A stretch of DNA of 64,000 nucleotides from positions 124,001 through 188,000 of the forward strand of contig NZ_FYEE01000005.1 of NCBI RefSeq assembly GCF_900187645.1. The letters are read 5' to 3'. Below, one piece after another: positions 35,832 through 44,163 of the stretch. The notes beneath the pieces are model-generated. The model ran no database searches. It was not told the DNA's origin and saw nothing but the letters and a program-made list of their open reading frames with translations. Origin of the DNA: Pseudomonas sp. Irchel 3E20. Lineage in GTDB: Bacteria > Pseudomonadota > Gammaproteobacteria > Pseudomonadales > Pseudomonadaceae. Within the stretch, counting starts at the first letter, position 1. Each line of letters starts with the position of its first letter. The position numbers and the translations under genes were made by a program.

Positions 35832-36974
35832 ATGGCAGTTGCCTCCGGCGCCTACAAGAAAGCCCTCGAGGGCGGCCAAAACCCTAAACAGGTGTTGGTC
35901 AAAATCGACCGGGTCACGAAAAAATTCGACGAGACGATTGCCGTGGACGACGTGTCCCTGGAAATCAAGAAAGGCGAAATCTTCGCCCTGCTCGGCGGTT
36001 CCGGCTCGGGAAAATCCACCCTGCTGCGCATGCTGGCCGGGTTCGAGCGGCCCACCGAAGGGCGGATCTTCCTCGATGGCGTCGACATCACCGACATGCC
36101 GCCCTACGAGCGGCCGATCAACATGATGTTCCAGTCCTACGCCCTGTTCCCCCACATGACCGTGGCCCAGAACATTGCGTTCGGCCTGCAACAGGACAAG
36201 ATTCCCAAGGCTGAGGTCGAGGCCCGTGTGGCCGAGATGCTCAAGCTGGTGCAAATGAGCCAGTACGCCAAGCGCAAACCCCATCAGCTTTCCGGTGGCC
36301 AACGCCAGCGGGTGGCGCTGGCCCGCTCCCTGGCCAAGCGCCCCAAGCTGCTGTTGCTCGACGAACCGATGGGCGCGCTGGATAAAAAACTGCGCTCGCA
36401 GATGCAGCTGGAACTGGTGGAAATCATCGAGCGCGTGGGTGTGACCTGCGTAATGGTGACCCACGACCAGGAAGAGGCCATGACCATGGCCGAGCGCATC
36501 GCCATCATGCACCTGGGCTGGATCGCGCAGATCGGCAGCCCCATCGACATCTACGAAACCCCCACCAGCCGCCTGGTGTGCGAGTTCATCGGCAACGTCA
36601 ACATCTTCGAGGGCGAAGTGGTCGAAGACGCCGAGGGCCACGCGCTGATTACCAGCCCGGAACTGGAGCGCAGCATCTACGTCGGCCACGGCGTGACCAC
36701 TTCGGTGCAGGACAAATCGGTGACTTACGCGATCCGCCCGGAAAAACTGCTCATCACCACCACCCAGCCCGAGTACGAGTACAACTGGTCGCGCGGCAAG
36801 GTGCACGACATCGCCTACCTGGGCGGCCATTCGGTGTTCCACGTCGAATTGCCGTGCGGCAAATTGGTGCAGTCGTTCGTGGCCAACGCCGAGCGCCAGG
36901 GCCTGCGGCCGACCTGGGGCGATGAAGTGTTCGTATGGTGGGAAGACGACAGCGGCGTGGTACTGCGCTCATGA
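35832..36974 (+). CDS. spuF: Polyamine ABC transporter ATP-binding protein SpuF
   Basis: A 380-residue PotA/PotG-type ATPase. Walker A is GGSGSGKSTLLRMLAGF (near residue 57), the Q-loop MFQSYALFPHMTV, the signature LSGGQRQRVALARSLA, Walker B LLLLDEPMGALDKKLR and the H-loop MVTHDQEEAMTMAERIA. The C-terminal third (from about residue 260) is a TOBE-type regulatory domain. Its stop codon overlaps the spuG start (ATGA), so the subunits are translationally coupled. It drives uptake of polyamines bound by SpuD and SpuE. Confidence 0.95.
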   Translation: MAVASGAYKKALEGGQNPKQVLVKIDRVTKKFDETIAVDDVSLEIKKGEIFALLGGSGSGKSTLLRMLAGFERPTEGRIFLDGVDITDMPPYERPINMMFQSYALFPHMTVAQNIAFGLQQDKIPKAEVEARVAEMLKLVQMSQYAKRKPHQLSGGQRQRVALARSLAKRPKLLLLDEPMGALDKKLRSQMQLELVEIIERVGVTCVMVTHDQEEAMTMAERIAIMHLGWIAQIGSPIDIYETPTSRLVCEFIGNVNIFEGEVVEDAEGHALITSPELERSIYVGHGVTTSVQDKSVTYAIRPEKLLITTTQPEYEYNWSRGKVHDIAYLGGHSVFHVELPCGKLVQSFVANAERQGLRPTWGDEVFVWWEDDSGVVLRS

Positions 36975-37891
36975 AAATCCGCAAACTCAAACGCGCCCTG
37001 CATCGAATAATCCCCGGTGGCCGGCAACTGGTCATCGGCATCCCGTTCCTGTGGCTGTTCCTGTTCTTCATGCTGCCGTTCTTCATCGTCCTGAAGATCA
37101 GCTTCACCGAAGCTGACGTGGCCATTCCGCCGTACACGGAAATCTACAGCTACGTCGACCAGAAGCTGCAAGTGCTGCTCAACTTCGCCAACTACGCGAT
37201 GCTCACCGACGACGAGCTGTACATCGCCGCGTACCTGGGCTCGCTGAAAATGGCGTTCTTCAGCACCTTGCTGTGCCTGCTGATCGGTTACCCGATGGCC
37301 TACGCCATCGCCAGCGCGCGCAAGGAAATGCAAACCGTGCTGGTGCTGCTCATCATGATGCCGACCTGGACCGCGATCCTGATCCGCGTCTATGCGTGGA
37401 TGGGCATCCTGAGCAACAACGGTTTGCTCAATGGCTTTTTGATGTCGATGGGCCTTATCAGCGAGCCGTTGCAGATCCTCAACACCAACATCGCGGTGTA
37501 CATAGGCGTGGTCTATTCGTACCTGCCGTTCATGATCCTGCCGCTGTACGCCAACCTGGTGAAGCACGACAACAGCCTGCTCGAAGCCGCATCCGACCTG
37601 GGTTCGAGCACCTTCAACAGCTTCTGGAAAATCACCGTGCCGTTGTCGAAAAACGGCATCATCGCCGGCTGCATGCTGGTGTTCATCCCGGTGGTGGGCG
37701 AGTTCGTCATCCCCGAGCTGCTGGGCGGCCCGGAAACCCTGATGATCGGTAAAGTGCTGTGGCAAGAATTCTTCAACAACCGTGACTGGCCGGTAGCGTC
37801 TGCCCTGGCCGTGGTGATGCTGGCGATCCTGATTGTGCCGATCATCCTGTTCAACCGCAGTCAGGCCAAAGAAATGGAGGGCAAGGAATGA
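36971..37891 (+). CDS. spuG: Polyamine ABC transporter permease SpuG
   Basis: A 306-residue PotH-type permease. About six membrane helices; the first (VIGIPFLWLFLFFMLPFFIV) begins near residue 20. The EAA loop is in SLLEAASDLGSSTFNSFWKI, followed by TVPLSKNGIIAGCML. ATG at 36971 overlaps the spuF stop codon. Its end overlaps spuH by four bases. It pairs with SpuH to form the channel. Confidence 0.94.
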   Translation: MKIRKLKRALHRIIPGGRQLVIGIPFLWLFLFFMLPFFIVLKISFTEADVAIPPYTEIYSYVDQKLQVLLNFANYAMLTDDELYIAAYLGSLKMAFFSTLLCLLIGYPMAYAIASARKEMQTVLVLLIMMPTWTAILIRVYAWMGILSNNGLLNGFLMSMGLISEPLQILNTNIAVYIGVVYSYLPFMILPLYANLVKHDNSLLEAASDLGSSTFNSFWKITVPLSKNGIIAGCMLVFIPVVGEFVIPELLGGPETLMIGKVLWQEFFNNRDWPVASALAVVMLAILIVPIILFNRSQAKEMEGKE

Positions 37892-38778
37892 AGCGCTTCA
37901 GTTTTTCAAGCCTGATGCTGGTGGTGGGGTTGATCTTCATCTACCTGCCGATGCTGATCCTGGTGATCTACTCGTTCAACGCCTCGCGCCTGGTCACGGT
38001 GTGGGGCGGCTGGTCGATCAAGTGGTACGTGGGCCTGCTGGACAACACCCAGTTGATGGGCTCGGTCATGCGCTCCCTGGAAATCGCCTGCTACACCGCC
38101 ATCGCGGCGGTGGCGCTGGGCACCCTGGCGGCGTTCGTGCTCACGCGCATCACCCACTTCAAGGGCCGCACGCTGTTCGGTGGCCTGGTCACCGCACCGC
38201 TGGTCATGCCCGAGGTCATTACCGGTCTGTCGCTGCTGCTGCTGTTCGTGGCCATGGCGCAAATGATCGGCTGGCCGCAGGAACGCGGCATCGTCACCAT
38301 TTGGATCGCTCACACGACCTTCTGTGCGGCCTATGTGGCGGTGGTGGTGTCGGCACGCTTGCGTGAGCTGGACCTGTCCATCGAAGAGGCGGCCATGGAC
38401 CTTGGGGCGCGTCCGTGGAAGGTGTTCTTCCTGATTACCATCCCGATGATCGCGCCTTCGCTGGCGGCGGGCGGCATGATGTCGTTCGCCCTGTCCCTGG
38501 ATGACTTGGTGCTGGCCAGCTTCGTCTCCGGGCCGGGTTCCACCACGTTGCCGATGGAAGTCTTCTCGGCGGTGCGCCTGGGCGTGAAGCCGGAAATCAA
38601 CGCCGTGGCCAGCCTGATCCTGCTGGCGGTGTCGCTGGTGACTTTCCTGGTCTGGTACTTCAGCCGCCGCGCCGAAGAACATCGCAAACGCGCGATCCAG
38701 CAAGCCATCGAAGAAAGCGCCGCCGACTCCTGGAAACAACCCACCGCCCGCCGCCCGGCGGCCTCGGCCCAAGGGTAA
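37888..38778 (+). CDS. spuH: Polyamine ABC transporter permease SpuH
   Basis: A 296-residue PotI-type permease with about six helices, starting LMLVVGLIFIYLPMLILVIY. The EAA loop reads LSIEEAAMDLGARPWKVFFL. The C-terminal tail (about residues 262-296) is charged and Ala/Lys-rich, longer than usual but common in Pseudomonas. It is the last gene of the spu operon; a REPIN and a bidirectional terminator follow. Confidence 0.94.
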   Translation: MKRFSFSSLMLVVGLIFIYLPMLILVIYSFNASRLVTVWGGWSIKWYVGLLDNTQLMGSVMRSLEIACYTAIAAVALGTLAAFVLTRITHFKGRTLFGGLVTAPLVMPEVITGLSLLLLFVAMAQMIGWPQERGIVTIWIAHTTFCAAYVAVVVSARLRELDLSIEEAAMDLGARPWKVFFLITIPMIAPSLAAGGMMSFALSLDDLVLASFVSGPGSTTLPMEVFSAVRLGVKPEINAVASLILLAVSLVTFLVWYFSRRAEEHRKRAIQQAIEESAADSWKQPTARRPAASAQG

Positions 38779-38801
38779 GCAGCAAACCAGAGGCACATCC
38801 T

Positions 38802-38892
38802 GTGGGAGCGGGCCTTGCCCGCGATGGGGCCGGTACAGCCGATAGAGGTTTATCGGTAGCAATACCGCCATCGCGGGCGACCGCGCTCCCAC
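38802..38892. repeat. REPIN (GTGG-type) between spuH and metQ
   Basis: GTGGGAGCGGGCCTTGCCCG on the left is mirrored by CGGGCGACCGCGCTCCCAC on the right, with CGATGG / CCATCG extending the pairing. It lies between convergent transcription units. Confidence 0.85.
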
Positions 38893-38910
38893 AAGCCTCA
38901 AGCCCCAGCC

Positions 38911-38954
38911 ACACAAAAACGCCGACGCTGTACCAGCCGTCGGCGTTTTTGTGT
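38911..38954. terminator. Bidirectional terminator between spuH and metQ
   Basis: ACACAAAAACGCCGACG pairs with CGTCGGCGTTTTTGTGT, a 17-bp arm with A and T tracts on both sides. It serves both the spu operon and metQ. Confidence 0.92.
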
Positions 38955-38970
38955 GGGCGAACCCGGTGTA

Positions 38971-39753
38971 TCAGAACGCCGGCAGTACCGCGCCGCCGTA
39001 TTTCTTCTCGATGAAGGCTTTGACCTCTGGGCTGGTCAGGGCCTTGGCGAGTTTCTGGATGGCGGCGGCGTCCTTGTTGTCCGGACGCGACACCAGGTAG
39101 TTCACGTAAGGCGAGTCGGAGCCTTCGATCACCAACGCATCCTTGGCCGGGTTCAGGCCCGCTTCCAGGGCGTAGTTGGTGTTAATCATGGCCAGGTCGA
39201 CCTGGTCCAGCACGCGCGGCAGCAGGGCCGATTCCAGTTCCTTGAACTTGAAGTTGTGCGGGTTTTTGCCGATGTCCTTGGGCGTGGCCAGGGCGTTTTT
39301 CGGGTCCTTGAGTTCGATCAGGCCAGCCTTTTGCAGCAGGATCAGCGCACGGCCGCTGTTGCTGCCTTCGTTCGGCAGGGCGATCGTGGCGCCGTCCTTG
39401 AGCTCGGACAGGCTCTTGACCTTCTTGGAGTAGCCGCCGAAAGGTTCGACGTGCACGCCGATCACGGTCACTAGGTTCGTGCCTTTGCCTTCGTTGAAGC
39501 TTTTGAGGTAGGGCAGGGTCTGGAAGTAGTTGGCGTCCAGACGCTTCTGATCGACCTGCACGTTAGGCTGCACGTAGTCGGTGAAGACTTTGATTTCCAG
39601 GTCCACACCTTCTTTGGCGAGGGTGGGCTTAATCAGTTCGAGAATCTCGGCGTGGGGCACGGGCGTTGCGGCAACCACCAGTTTTTCCCCGGCCTGGGCG
39701 ATGCCCGCAGCCAGCGCAGCCGCCAATGCGGTAAACAACAGAACCTTTTTCAT
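38971..39753 (-). CDS. metQ: MetQ/NlpA-family periplasmic binding protein (orphan)
   Basis: A 260-residue methionine-type binding protein. The N-terminal signal peptide (MKKVLLFTALAAALAAGIAQA) ends without a lipobox Cys, so it should be soluble periplasmic, unlike E. coli lipoprotein MetQ. Core motifs are VVAATPVPHAEILE, EIKVFTDYVQPNVQVDQKRL, ANYFQTLPYLKSF and ALPNEGSNSGRALILLQKAGL. The metN ATPase and metI permease genes are not adjacent. Its neighbour on the same strand is a sigma-54 AAA+ protein, a context seen with sulfur-source genes in Pseudomonas, so a role in uptake of methionine or related sulfur compounds is likely. Confidence 0.88.
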   Translation of the reverse strand: MKKVLLFTALAAALAAGIAQAGEKLVVAATPVPHAEILELIKPTLAKEGVDLEIKVFTDYVQPNVQVDQKRLDANYFQTLPYLKSFNEGKGTNLVTVIGVHVEPFGGYSKKVKSLSELKDGATIALPNEGSNSGRALILLQKAGLIELKDPKNALATPKDIGKNPHNFKFKELESALLPRVLDQVDLAMINTNYALEAGLNPAKDALVIEGSDSPYVNYLVSRPDNKDAAAIQKLAKALTSPEVKAFIEKKYGGAVLPAF

Positions 39754-39843
39754 GCAGTGTCCTTATTTGTCGTTGTCGACAACGGCTAAAAAGTGAGGGG
39801 CCAGTGAAGGGCTATCACTGGCGTGGAGCGGACAATACCGAGT

Positions 39844-39886
39844 TTTCATATTCCCGAACAATAATGTTTTTTCACTTTCATATTCC
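39844..39886 (-). promoter_or_regulatory. Two 11-bp direct repeats upstream of metQ
   Basis: TTTCATATTCC occurs at 39844-39854 and again at 39876-39886, 32 bp (about three helical turns) apart, in the AT-rich region 90-130 bp upstream of the metQ start. Spacing on one DNA face suggests binding of a multimeric activator. Confidence 0.45.
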
Positions 39887-39913
39887 ATTTTGTTCACTTG
39901 CCACCCCACCCTT

Positions 39914-40000
39914 GTAGCAAGCGGGCTTGCCCGCGCTCGGTCACGCAGCGGCCGCAAAAAATCGGTCAGGCCCCCCACCGCCGGCGAGCCTGCTTTCTAC
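39914..40000. repeat. REPIN (GTAG-type) at the end of the sigma-54 activator gene
   Basis: GTAGCAAGCGGGCTTGCCCGC at the left is matched in inverse by GCCGGCGAGCCTGCTTTCTAC at the right. The right outer GTAG (minus strand) contains the TAG that ends the CDS at 39997. Confidence 0.85.
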
Positions 40001-40932
40001 AACAACACCGCCAGCGATTGCAGGTGTTGTTTGAGGGCTTGGCGTTGGCTGGCGTCGCCACTGCGGGCGATGTGGGTGATGTGCTGCTCGATCGCGGCCA
40101 GCGGCTCGGGGCCCTGCGGCAGGTTGAGGTGCTCGGGCAGGATCTCGTCGCCGCTGCTCACCAACAGGGCGAAATGGATGACGTTTTCCAGTTCGCGGGT
40201 GTTGCCCGGCCAACTGTGCTGCTCCAGCAGTCGCTGGGCGGCTTCGCTAATCAATGGCACGGGCAAGGCCAGGCGTTGGCTGTAGATGCCCAGGAAGTAC
40301 TCGGCCAGGGACTCGATATCGCCCACCCGCTCGCGCAGGGCCGGCAGTTCCAGTTGGCCCTCGTTGAGGTAGTTGAACAGCCGCTCATGGAATTTCCCGG
40401 CGGCCACCGCTTGGGCCAGGTCGATGCTGGTGGCGGCCACCAGGCGCACGTCCACTGGGCTTGGCTGATGGGCGCCGACGCGGGTCACCTCGTGGTTTTC
40501 CAGGGCGGCGAGCAGCTTGATCTGGATCGGCAGCGGCAAGTCGCCGATTTCATCCAAGTACAGGGTGCCGCCGTTGGCCGAGCCGAACCACCCGGCGCGG
40601 CTGCTGGCCGAGCCGGTGTAGCTGCCGGCGGTATAGCCGAACAGTTCGGCATCGGCGTAGGTCGGGCTGATGGCGCCGCAGTTGACCGAGACGAACAAGC
40701 CGCCGCGGTCGCTGGCGCGGTGGATGTGCCGGGCCAGCAGCTCCTTGCCGCTGCCGGTTTCGCCGCGGATCAGCACGGGCAGGGCGCGGGGCGCCAGTTG
40801 TTCGAGTTCGTGGCGCAATTGCCGCGAGCGTGGGTCGACGAACACCAGCGCTTTGGCGCGGATGCTCAGGGGGCTTTTTTCCGCATCGGGAAAGGTCAGC
40901 AGCGGCTGACCGAAGGTTTCATGCAGGCTCAT
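39997..40932 (-). CDS. Sigma-54-interacting AAA+ regulator without visible HTH
   Basis: A 311-residue protein composed almost only of the sigma-54 AAA+ domain. Walker A is RGETGSGKELLARHI, Walker B GGTLYLDEIGDLPLPIQ, and the Arg-finger/sensor regions are FNYLNEGQLELPALRERVGD and HSWPGNTRELENVI. The sigma-contacting loop, normally GAFTGA, reads GSYTGS. After the AAA+ domain only about 45 residues follow (LPQGPEPLAAIEQHITHIAR...), and no Fis-type helix-turn-helix is recognisable. The stop codon lies in a REP element. A SfnR-like relative that lost its DNA-binding end is one reading. Neighbours are metQ downstream and a small hydrolase upstream. Confidence 0.82.
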   Translation of the reverse strand: MSLHETFGQPLLTFPDAEKSPLSIRAKALVFVDPRSRQLRHELEQLAPRALPVLIRGETGSGKELLARHIHRASDRGGLFVSVNCGAISPTYADAELFGYTAGSYTGSASSRAGWFGSANGGTLYLDEIGDLPLPIQIKLLAALENHEVTRVGAHQPSPVDVRLVAATSIDLAQAVAAGKFHERLFNYLNEGQLELPALRERVGDIESLAEYFLGIYSQRLALPVPLISEAAQRLLEQHSWPGNTRELENVIHFALLVSSGDEILPEHLNLPQGPEPLAAIEQHITHIARSGDASQRQALKQHLQSLAVLL

Positions 40933-40988
40933 GGCAGACTCCCGCCCACGGCGGCCGGGAGACGCGGGGCGTTAACGAAATAAAGGGT

Positions 40989-41570
40989 TCAAGCGCGGCG
41001 CAGGGCGTGTTGTTCCATGCGGTTTTGCAGGCGATAGAGGTAGGCGAAGCCCTGCTCCCAGCGTTGGTGCCCGGACTTCACATTGATATGCCCGGCGCCG
41101 CTAAGAATCCCCGCCTCGGCGCCCCAGTTGCGTGCCAGCGCCAGGGCACGGCTGGCGCTGACGGCGCTGTCGTTGTCGGAACTGACCACTTGGCTGGGGA
41201 ACGGCAGCAGATCGCCGGGGATCGGCGCAAAGTTGCGCAGCGCCGGCGCGCACGCCGGGCGCTCCACATCGGCGGGCGCCACCAGCAGGGCACCGCGCAC
41301 CTGGCGCAGCAGGCTCACCGGTGCCTGCGCCGCCCAGTGCGCCACCGTGATGCAACCCAGGCTGTGGGCGATGAGGATCACCGGCGTGCTGTCGGCGGCA
41401 ATCGCCTCGGCCAGCGCCGCAACCCAATCCTCGCGGCGCGGCGTCAACCAATCGGCCTGCTCGACGCGGGCGCTGTTAGGCAAACTGTTCTGCCAATGGC
41501 TCTGCCAATGGTCTTCTGGCGATCCTTGCCAGCCCGGCACGATCAGATAGCGAATCGACTCGTTGCGCAT
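40989..41570 (-). CDS. RBBP9/YdeN-type small serine hydrolase
   Basis: A 193-residue alpha/beta hydrolase. The start IRYLIVPGWQGSPEDHWQSHW is typical of the RBBP9/YdeN family. The nucleophile elbow is VILIAHSLGCITVAHWA (Ser near residue 75), the acid is probably in SQVVSSDNDSAVS and the His in SGAGHINVKSGHQRWEQG. Its substrate is unknown. ATG at 41570 is followed by a charged N-terminus. It precedes the sigma-54 protein by 56 bp on the same strand, so co-transcription is plausible. Confidence 0.88.
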   Translation of the reverse strand: MRNESIRYLIVPGWQGSPEDHWQSHWQNSLPNSARVEQADWLTPRREDWVAALAEAIAADSTPVILIAHSLGCITVAHWAAQAPVSLLRQVRGALLVAPADVERPACAPALRNFAPIPGDLLPFPSQVVSSDNDSAVSASRALALARNWGAEAGILSGAGHINVKSGHQRWEQGFAYLYRLQNRMEQHALRRA

Positions 41571-41681
41571 GGGGAACCCTCCGGCTGCGTTGTCTTTGCA
41601 GCCGAGTATAGGGACGAGTTTTATATTCGTTAAGGAATAAGAAGCTATTTGTTAATAACCAAAAAATTATTTTTTAATGTG

Positions 41682-41756
41682 CAGCTGCAAGCGGCAAGTC
41701 GGAGCGGGGTAGGGCTTTGGCTTGAAGCGTGAAGCTAAAAACGTGAAGCGAAAAAA
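41682..41756. repeat. Degenerate CAAGC/GAAGC-type repeat remnants
   Basis: GCAGCTGCAAGCGGCAAGTC, GGCTTGAAGCGTGAAGCT and ACGTGAAGCG occur together in a 236-bp gene-free region between a hydrolase and exbD. They resemble the repeat between ssuB and ssuF, but lack a clean inverted arm. Confidence 0.4.
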
Positions 41757-41784
41757 GGACCGCACCCTGCCAAGGAGACGGTCC
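41751..41784 (-). terminator. Terminator after exbD
   Basis: GGACCG (41757-41762) and CGGTCC (41779-41784) pair; the A run 41751-41756 gives the U tract on the minus strand, 23 bp after the exbD stop codon. Confidence 0.85.
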
Positions 41785-41806
41785 GAAAGTCGTGTGAAGG
41801 TAATGC

Positions 41807-42208
41807 TTAGCGGGCGGTAATCACCGACAGCTTGGTAATCCCCGCGCGTTCGATGGCGGCCATGGCGCGCGCCACTTCACCGTAGTTGACGCCGTCGTCG
41901 GCCTGCAATTGCACGCGCACGTCGGGGGTCTTGGCCTTGGCGGCCTGTAGGTTGAATTCCAGCAGGTCGGGTTGGATTTCATCCTTGTTGATAAACACCT
42001 TGCCGGCACCGTCGATGCTCACCACCAATGGGTCTTTTTGTTCCACCGGGGCCACGGCCTCGGTCTTGGGCAGGTTGATCGGGATGGCGTTGGTCAACAG
42101 CGGCGCGGTGACGATAAACACCACCAGCAGCACCAGCATCACGTCCACCAGGGGCGTGACGTTGATTTCGCTCAGCACCTCATCGCTGTCTTGGGTCGAG
42201 AAGGCCAT
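41807..42208 (-). CDS. exbD: Biopolymer transport protein ExbD
   Basis: A 133-residue ExbD/TolR family protein. A single membrane helix (LVDVMLVLLVVFIVTAPLLT) contains the essential Asp of the proton path at its start, after the conserved EINVTPLVD. The periplasmic domain follows (INLPKTEAVAPVEQKDPLVV). It forms the proton-motive-force motor with ExbB and energises TonB. The start overlaps closely with the end of exbB, with one base between the genes. Confidence 0.95.
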   Translation of the reverse strand: MAFSTQDSDEVLSEINVTPLVDVMLVLLVVFIVTAPLLTNAIPINLPKTEAVAPVEQKDPLVVSIDGAGKVFINKDEIQPDLLEFNLQAAKAKTPDVRVQLQADDGVNYGEVARAMAAIERAGITKLSVITAR

Positions 42209-42209
42209 A

Positions 42210-42935
42210 TCAGGACGCCTCCTTCACGTTTTGCCCGGCGGCGGGGGCGCTGGTTTTTTGCCCGGCGGGGTGCAGCAGCACGCGGAACGAACTCTTCTGC
42301 GCCAGGCTGTAGAAGTCGTGGGCGAAGTCGTCCAGGTCGGCGGCGGTCAGCTTCAAGCGGCGCAAAAAGTAGTTGTAGACCAGTACCGCTGGCACAGCGA
42401 CCGCGATCCCCACGCCGGTGGCCACCAGCGCTGCGCCGATGGGCCCGGCCACGGTTTCCAGGCTCGCCGAGCCCGCCGCGCTGATGCCCTTGAGCGCTTC
42501 CATGATGCCCCACACAGTGCCGAACAAGCCGATGAAGGGCGAGGTGCTACCGATGCTGGCCACCACCGCGAGGCCGGTTTCCAGGGAGCGGCGTTCACGC
42601 ACGATTTGCTGGCGCAGGGCCCGTTCGAGGCGGTCTTGGTGGTTGATGGCCTGGCTCAGGTCCGCCGTGTGGGGCGCTTCGCCGACCTGGATCGCCGCAT
42701 AGCCGGCCTGGGCCACACGGGCGGCGGCACCGGGGTGGCTTTCGCTCAGTGGCGCCGCCGAATCGAGGCTGGAGGCGGCCCAGAAGTGCTTGTGGAACTT
42801 GCGGTCCTGGGCCTTGAGGCGGGCGAACTGCACCCCTTTGAGCAGGGCCAGGCCCCAGGTGGCGACGGAAAAAACCACCAGCAGCCAGATCACCGCGCTT
42901 TCGATGGATTCAAGGGGAGATGCCAGTAATGTCAT
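42210..42935 (-). CDS. exbB: ExbB (MotA/TolQ/ExbB proton channel)
   Basis: A 241-residue protein with three membrane helices: residues about 10-35 (ESAVIWLLVVFSVATWGLAL), about 130-155 (LAVVASIGSTSPFIGLFGTV) and about 170-200 (IGAALVATGVGIAVAVPAVL). The helix-2 and helix-3 motifs are conserved in the family. ATG at 42935 is chosen because MTLLASPLESIESAV gives the normal short periplasmic N-terminus; longer in-frame starts add a non-homologous stretch. It lies between tonB and exbD on the same strand. Confidence 0.94.
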   Translation of the reverse strand: MTLLASPLESIESAVIWLLVVFSVATWGLALLKGVQFARLKAQDRKFHKHFWAASSLDSAAPLSESHPGAAARVAQAGYAAIQVGEAPHTADLSQAINHQDRLERALRQQIVRERRSLETGLAVVASIGSTSPFIGLFGTVWGIMEALKGISAAGSASLETVAGPIGAALVATGVGIAVAVPAVLVYNYFLRRLKLTAADLDDFAHDFYSLAQKSSFRVLLHPAGQKTSAPAAGQNVKEAS

Positions 42936-43043
42936 GGTGTGGTTCCTCTGTGGCGATGGTGCGAGGCGGTGGGCGGGCGTGCATGGGGGGCGGTCGAGCC
43001 CGCTCCCCCATAGCGCTTCACCGCCCCTCATCCGTGGTCGGGA

Positions 43044-43853
43044 TTAATGAATCTTGAAATCGATCGGTACGCTGACCCAGCCGTCCTGGGCCACGTCGCC
43101 GCGCTTGGACGGGACAAAGCTCCAGCGCTTGACCGCCGCCAGGGCTGCGTCGTCGAGTGGCTGGCGGCCGCTGCTTTTCTGGATCTGGATTTCGCCGGGC
43201 TTGCCGCTGGCCAGTACCTGCACCCGCAGCAGCACGGTGCCTTCCCAGCCCCGGCGCTGGGCCAGTGACGGGTACTGCGGTGCCGGGTTCTTCAGGTACG
43301 CGGCGTTGGCTGAGGCCGGGGTGACTGGCGCAGGTGCCGGCGGTGCCGGGGCGGCCACCACGGGGGCTGGCGGTTGCGGTGGGGCCGGGGGTTGCTCCAC
43401 AGCTTTGGGCGCCGGTTTTGGCACAGGCTTGGGCACCGGTTTGGGTGTTGGCTTGGGCACAGGCTTGGGCGGGGGCGGCTTGACCGCCAACTCGTCCTCC
43501 ACCGGCGGTGGCGGTTCTACCACCGGAGGCGGTGCGGGCTGCGGCGGCGGTGGTTCGACCACGGGCGGCGCGGGTTGGGAAAACTCGATGGTCATCGGTG
43601 GAATTTCCGGCGGCACGATGGGCAGCACCGGCGTCGGCTGCTGGCTCACCCAATACAGCACTGCGCCGTGCAGCAGCAGGGCCAGGGCGCCCAGGGCGAT
43701 GCCTTCGCGGCGGCGCAGCACGCCCTTGGGCGCACGCTGCAACCGCAACTGCCCCAGCGGCAGGCGATGGGGGCGGCCCAGGTCGACCAACTCACCACCC
43801 GGTGCCTGGCGCCACAGCACCTCGTGCTTGCTGGCGGTCTGGACGTTGCCCAT
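43044..43853 (-). CDS. tonB: TonB energy transducer
   Basis: A 269-residue TonB. The cytoplasmic N-terminus is long (about 55 residues, rich in Arg), as in the P. aeruginosa TonB2 type; one membrane helix follows (ALGALALLLHGAVLYWV). The periplasmic linker (residues about 75-170) is rich in Pro with Pro-Lys repeats (VPKPTPKPVPKPVPKPAPK), stiff enough to span the periplasm. The C-terminal domain (PQYPSLAQRRGWEGTVLLRV; ending WSFVPSKRGDVAQDGWVSVP) contacts TonB boxes. It begins a tonB-exbB-exbD operon. No clear Fur box was found upstream. Confidence 0.94.
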   Translation of the reverse strand: MGNVQTASKHEVLWRQAPGGELVDLGRPHRLPLGQLRLQRAPKGVLRRREGIALGALALLLHGAVLYWVSQQPTPVLPIVPPEIPPMTIEFSQPAPPVVEPPPPQPAPPPVVEPPPPVEDELAVKPPPPKPVPKPTPKPVPKPVPKPAPKAVEQPPAPPQPPAPVVAAPAPPAPAPVTPASANAAYLKNPAPQYPSLAQRRGWEGTVLLRVQVLASGKPGEIQIQKSSGRQPLDDAALAAVKRWSFVPSKRGDVAQDGWVSVPIDFKIH

Positions 43854-44109
43854 TGCTTCACTCCTTGGTTGCAGAAAATCGACGTAGCGCCGTGGGCGGC
43901 GTCGTCCTGGAGGGAATGATTGGCGGGAGTTATTTATCTCTTAAAGTAATTTTTTGAGTGTTTTATAGGTGTTTATGGAATATGACATTCAAGTGATTCC
44001 CGCCAGGCCCCGCCGTTCAAGGCCTGCGGCCAAAACGTCGCTGGCGGCATGCCTTGCCGGCATAAAAAGTATTCGTCAAAGGCATCGTTTTTTTGCGCTG
44101 CTGTCGCCT

Positions 44110-44130
44110 GTAGCAAGGGGGCTCGCCCGT
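44110..44130. repeat. Single GTAG-type REP
   Basis: GTAGCAAGGGGGCTCGCCCGT, the core hairpin of the GTAG REP family, without a mirrored partner nearby. Confidence 0.7.
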
Positions 44131-44163
44131 GCTGGAGCGTAAAGCGCTCCTCACCATCGAGAG

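Noticed and set aside
43854-43990. Fur box upstream of tonB
   Set aside because: No 19-bp stretch resembles the Fur consensus well enough; only scattered AT-rich half matches.
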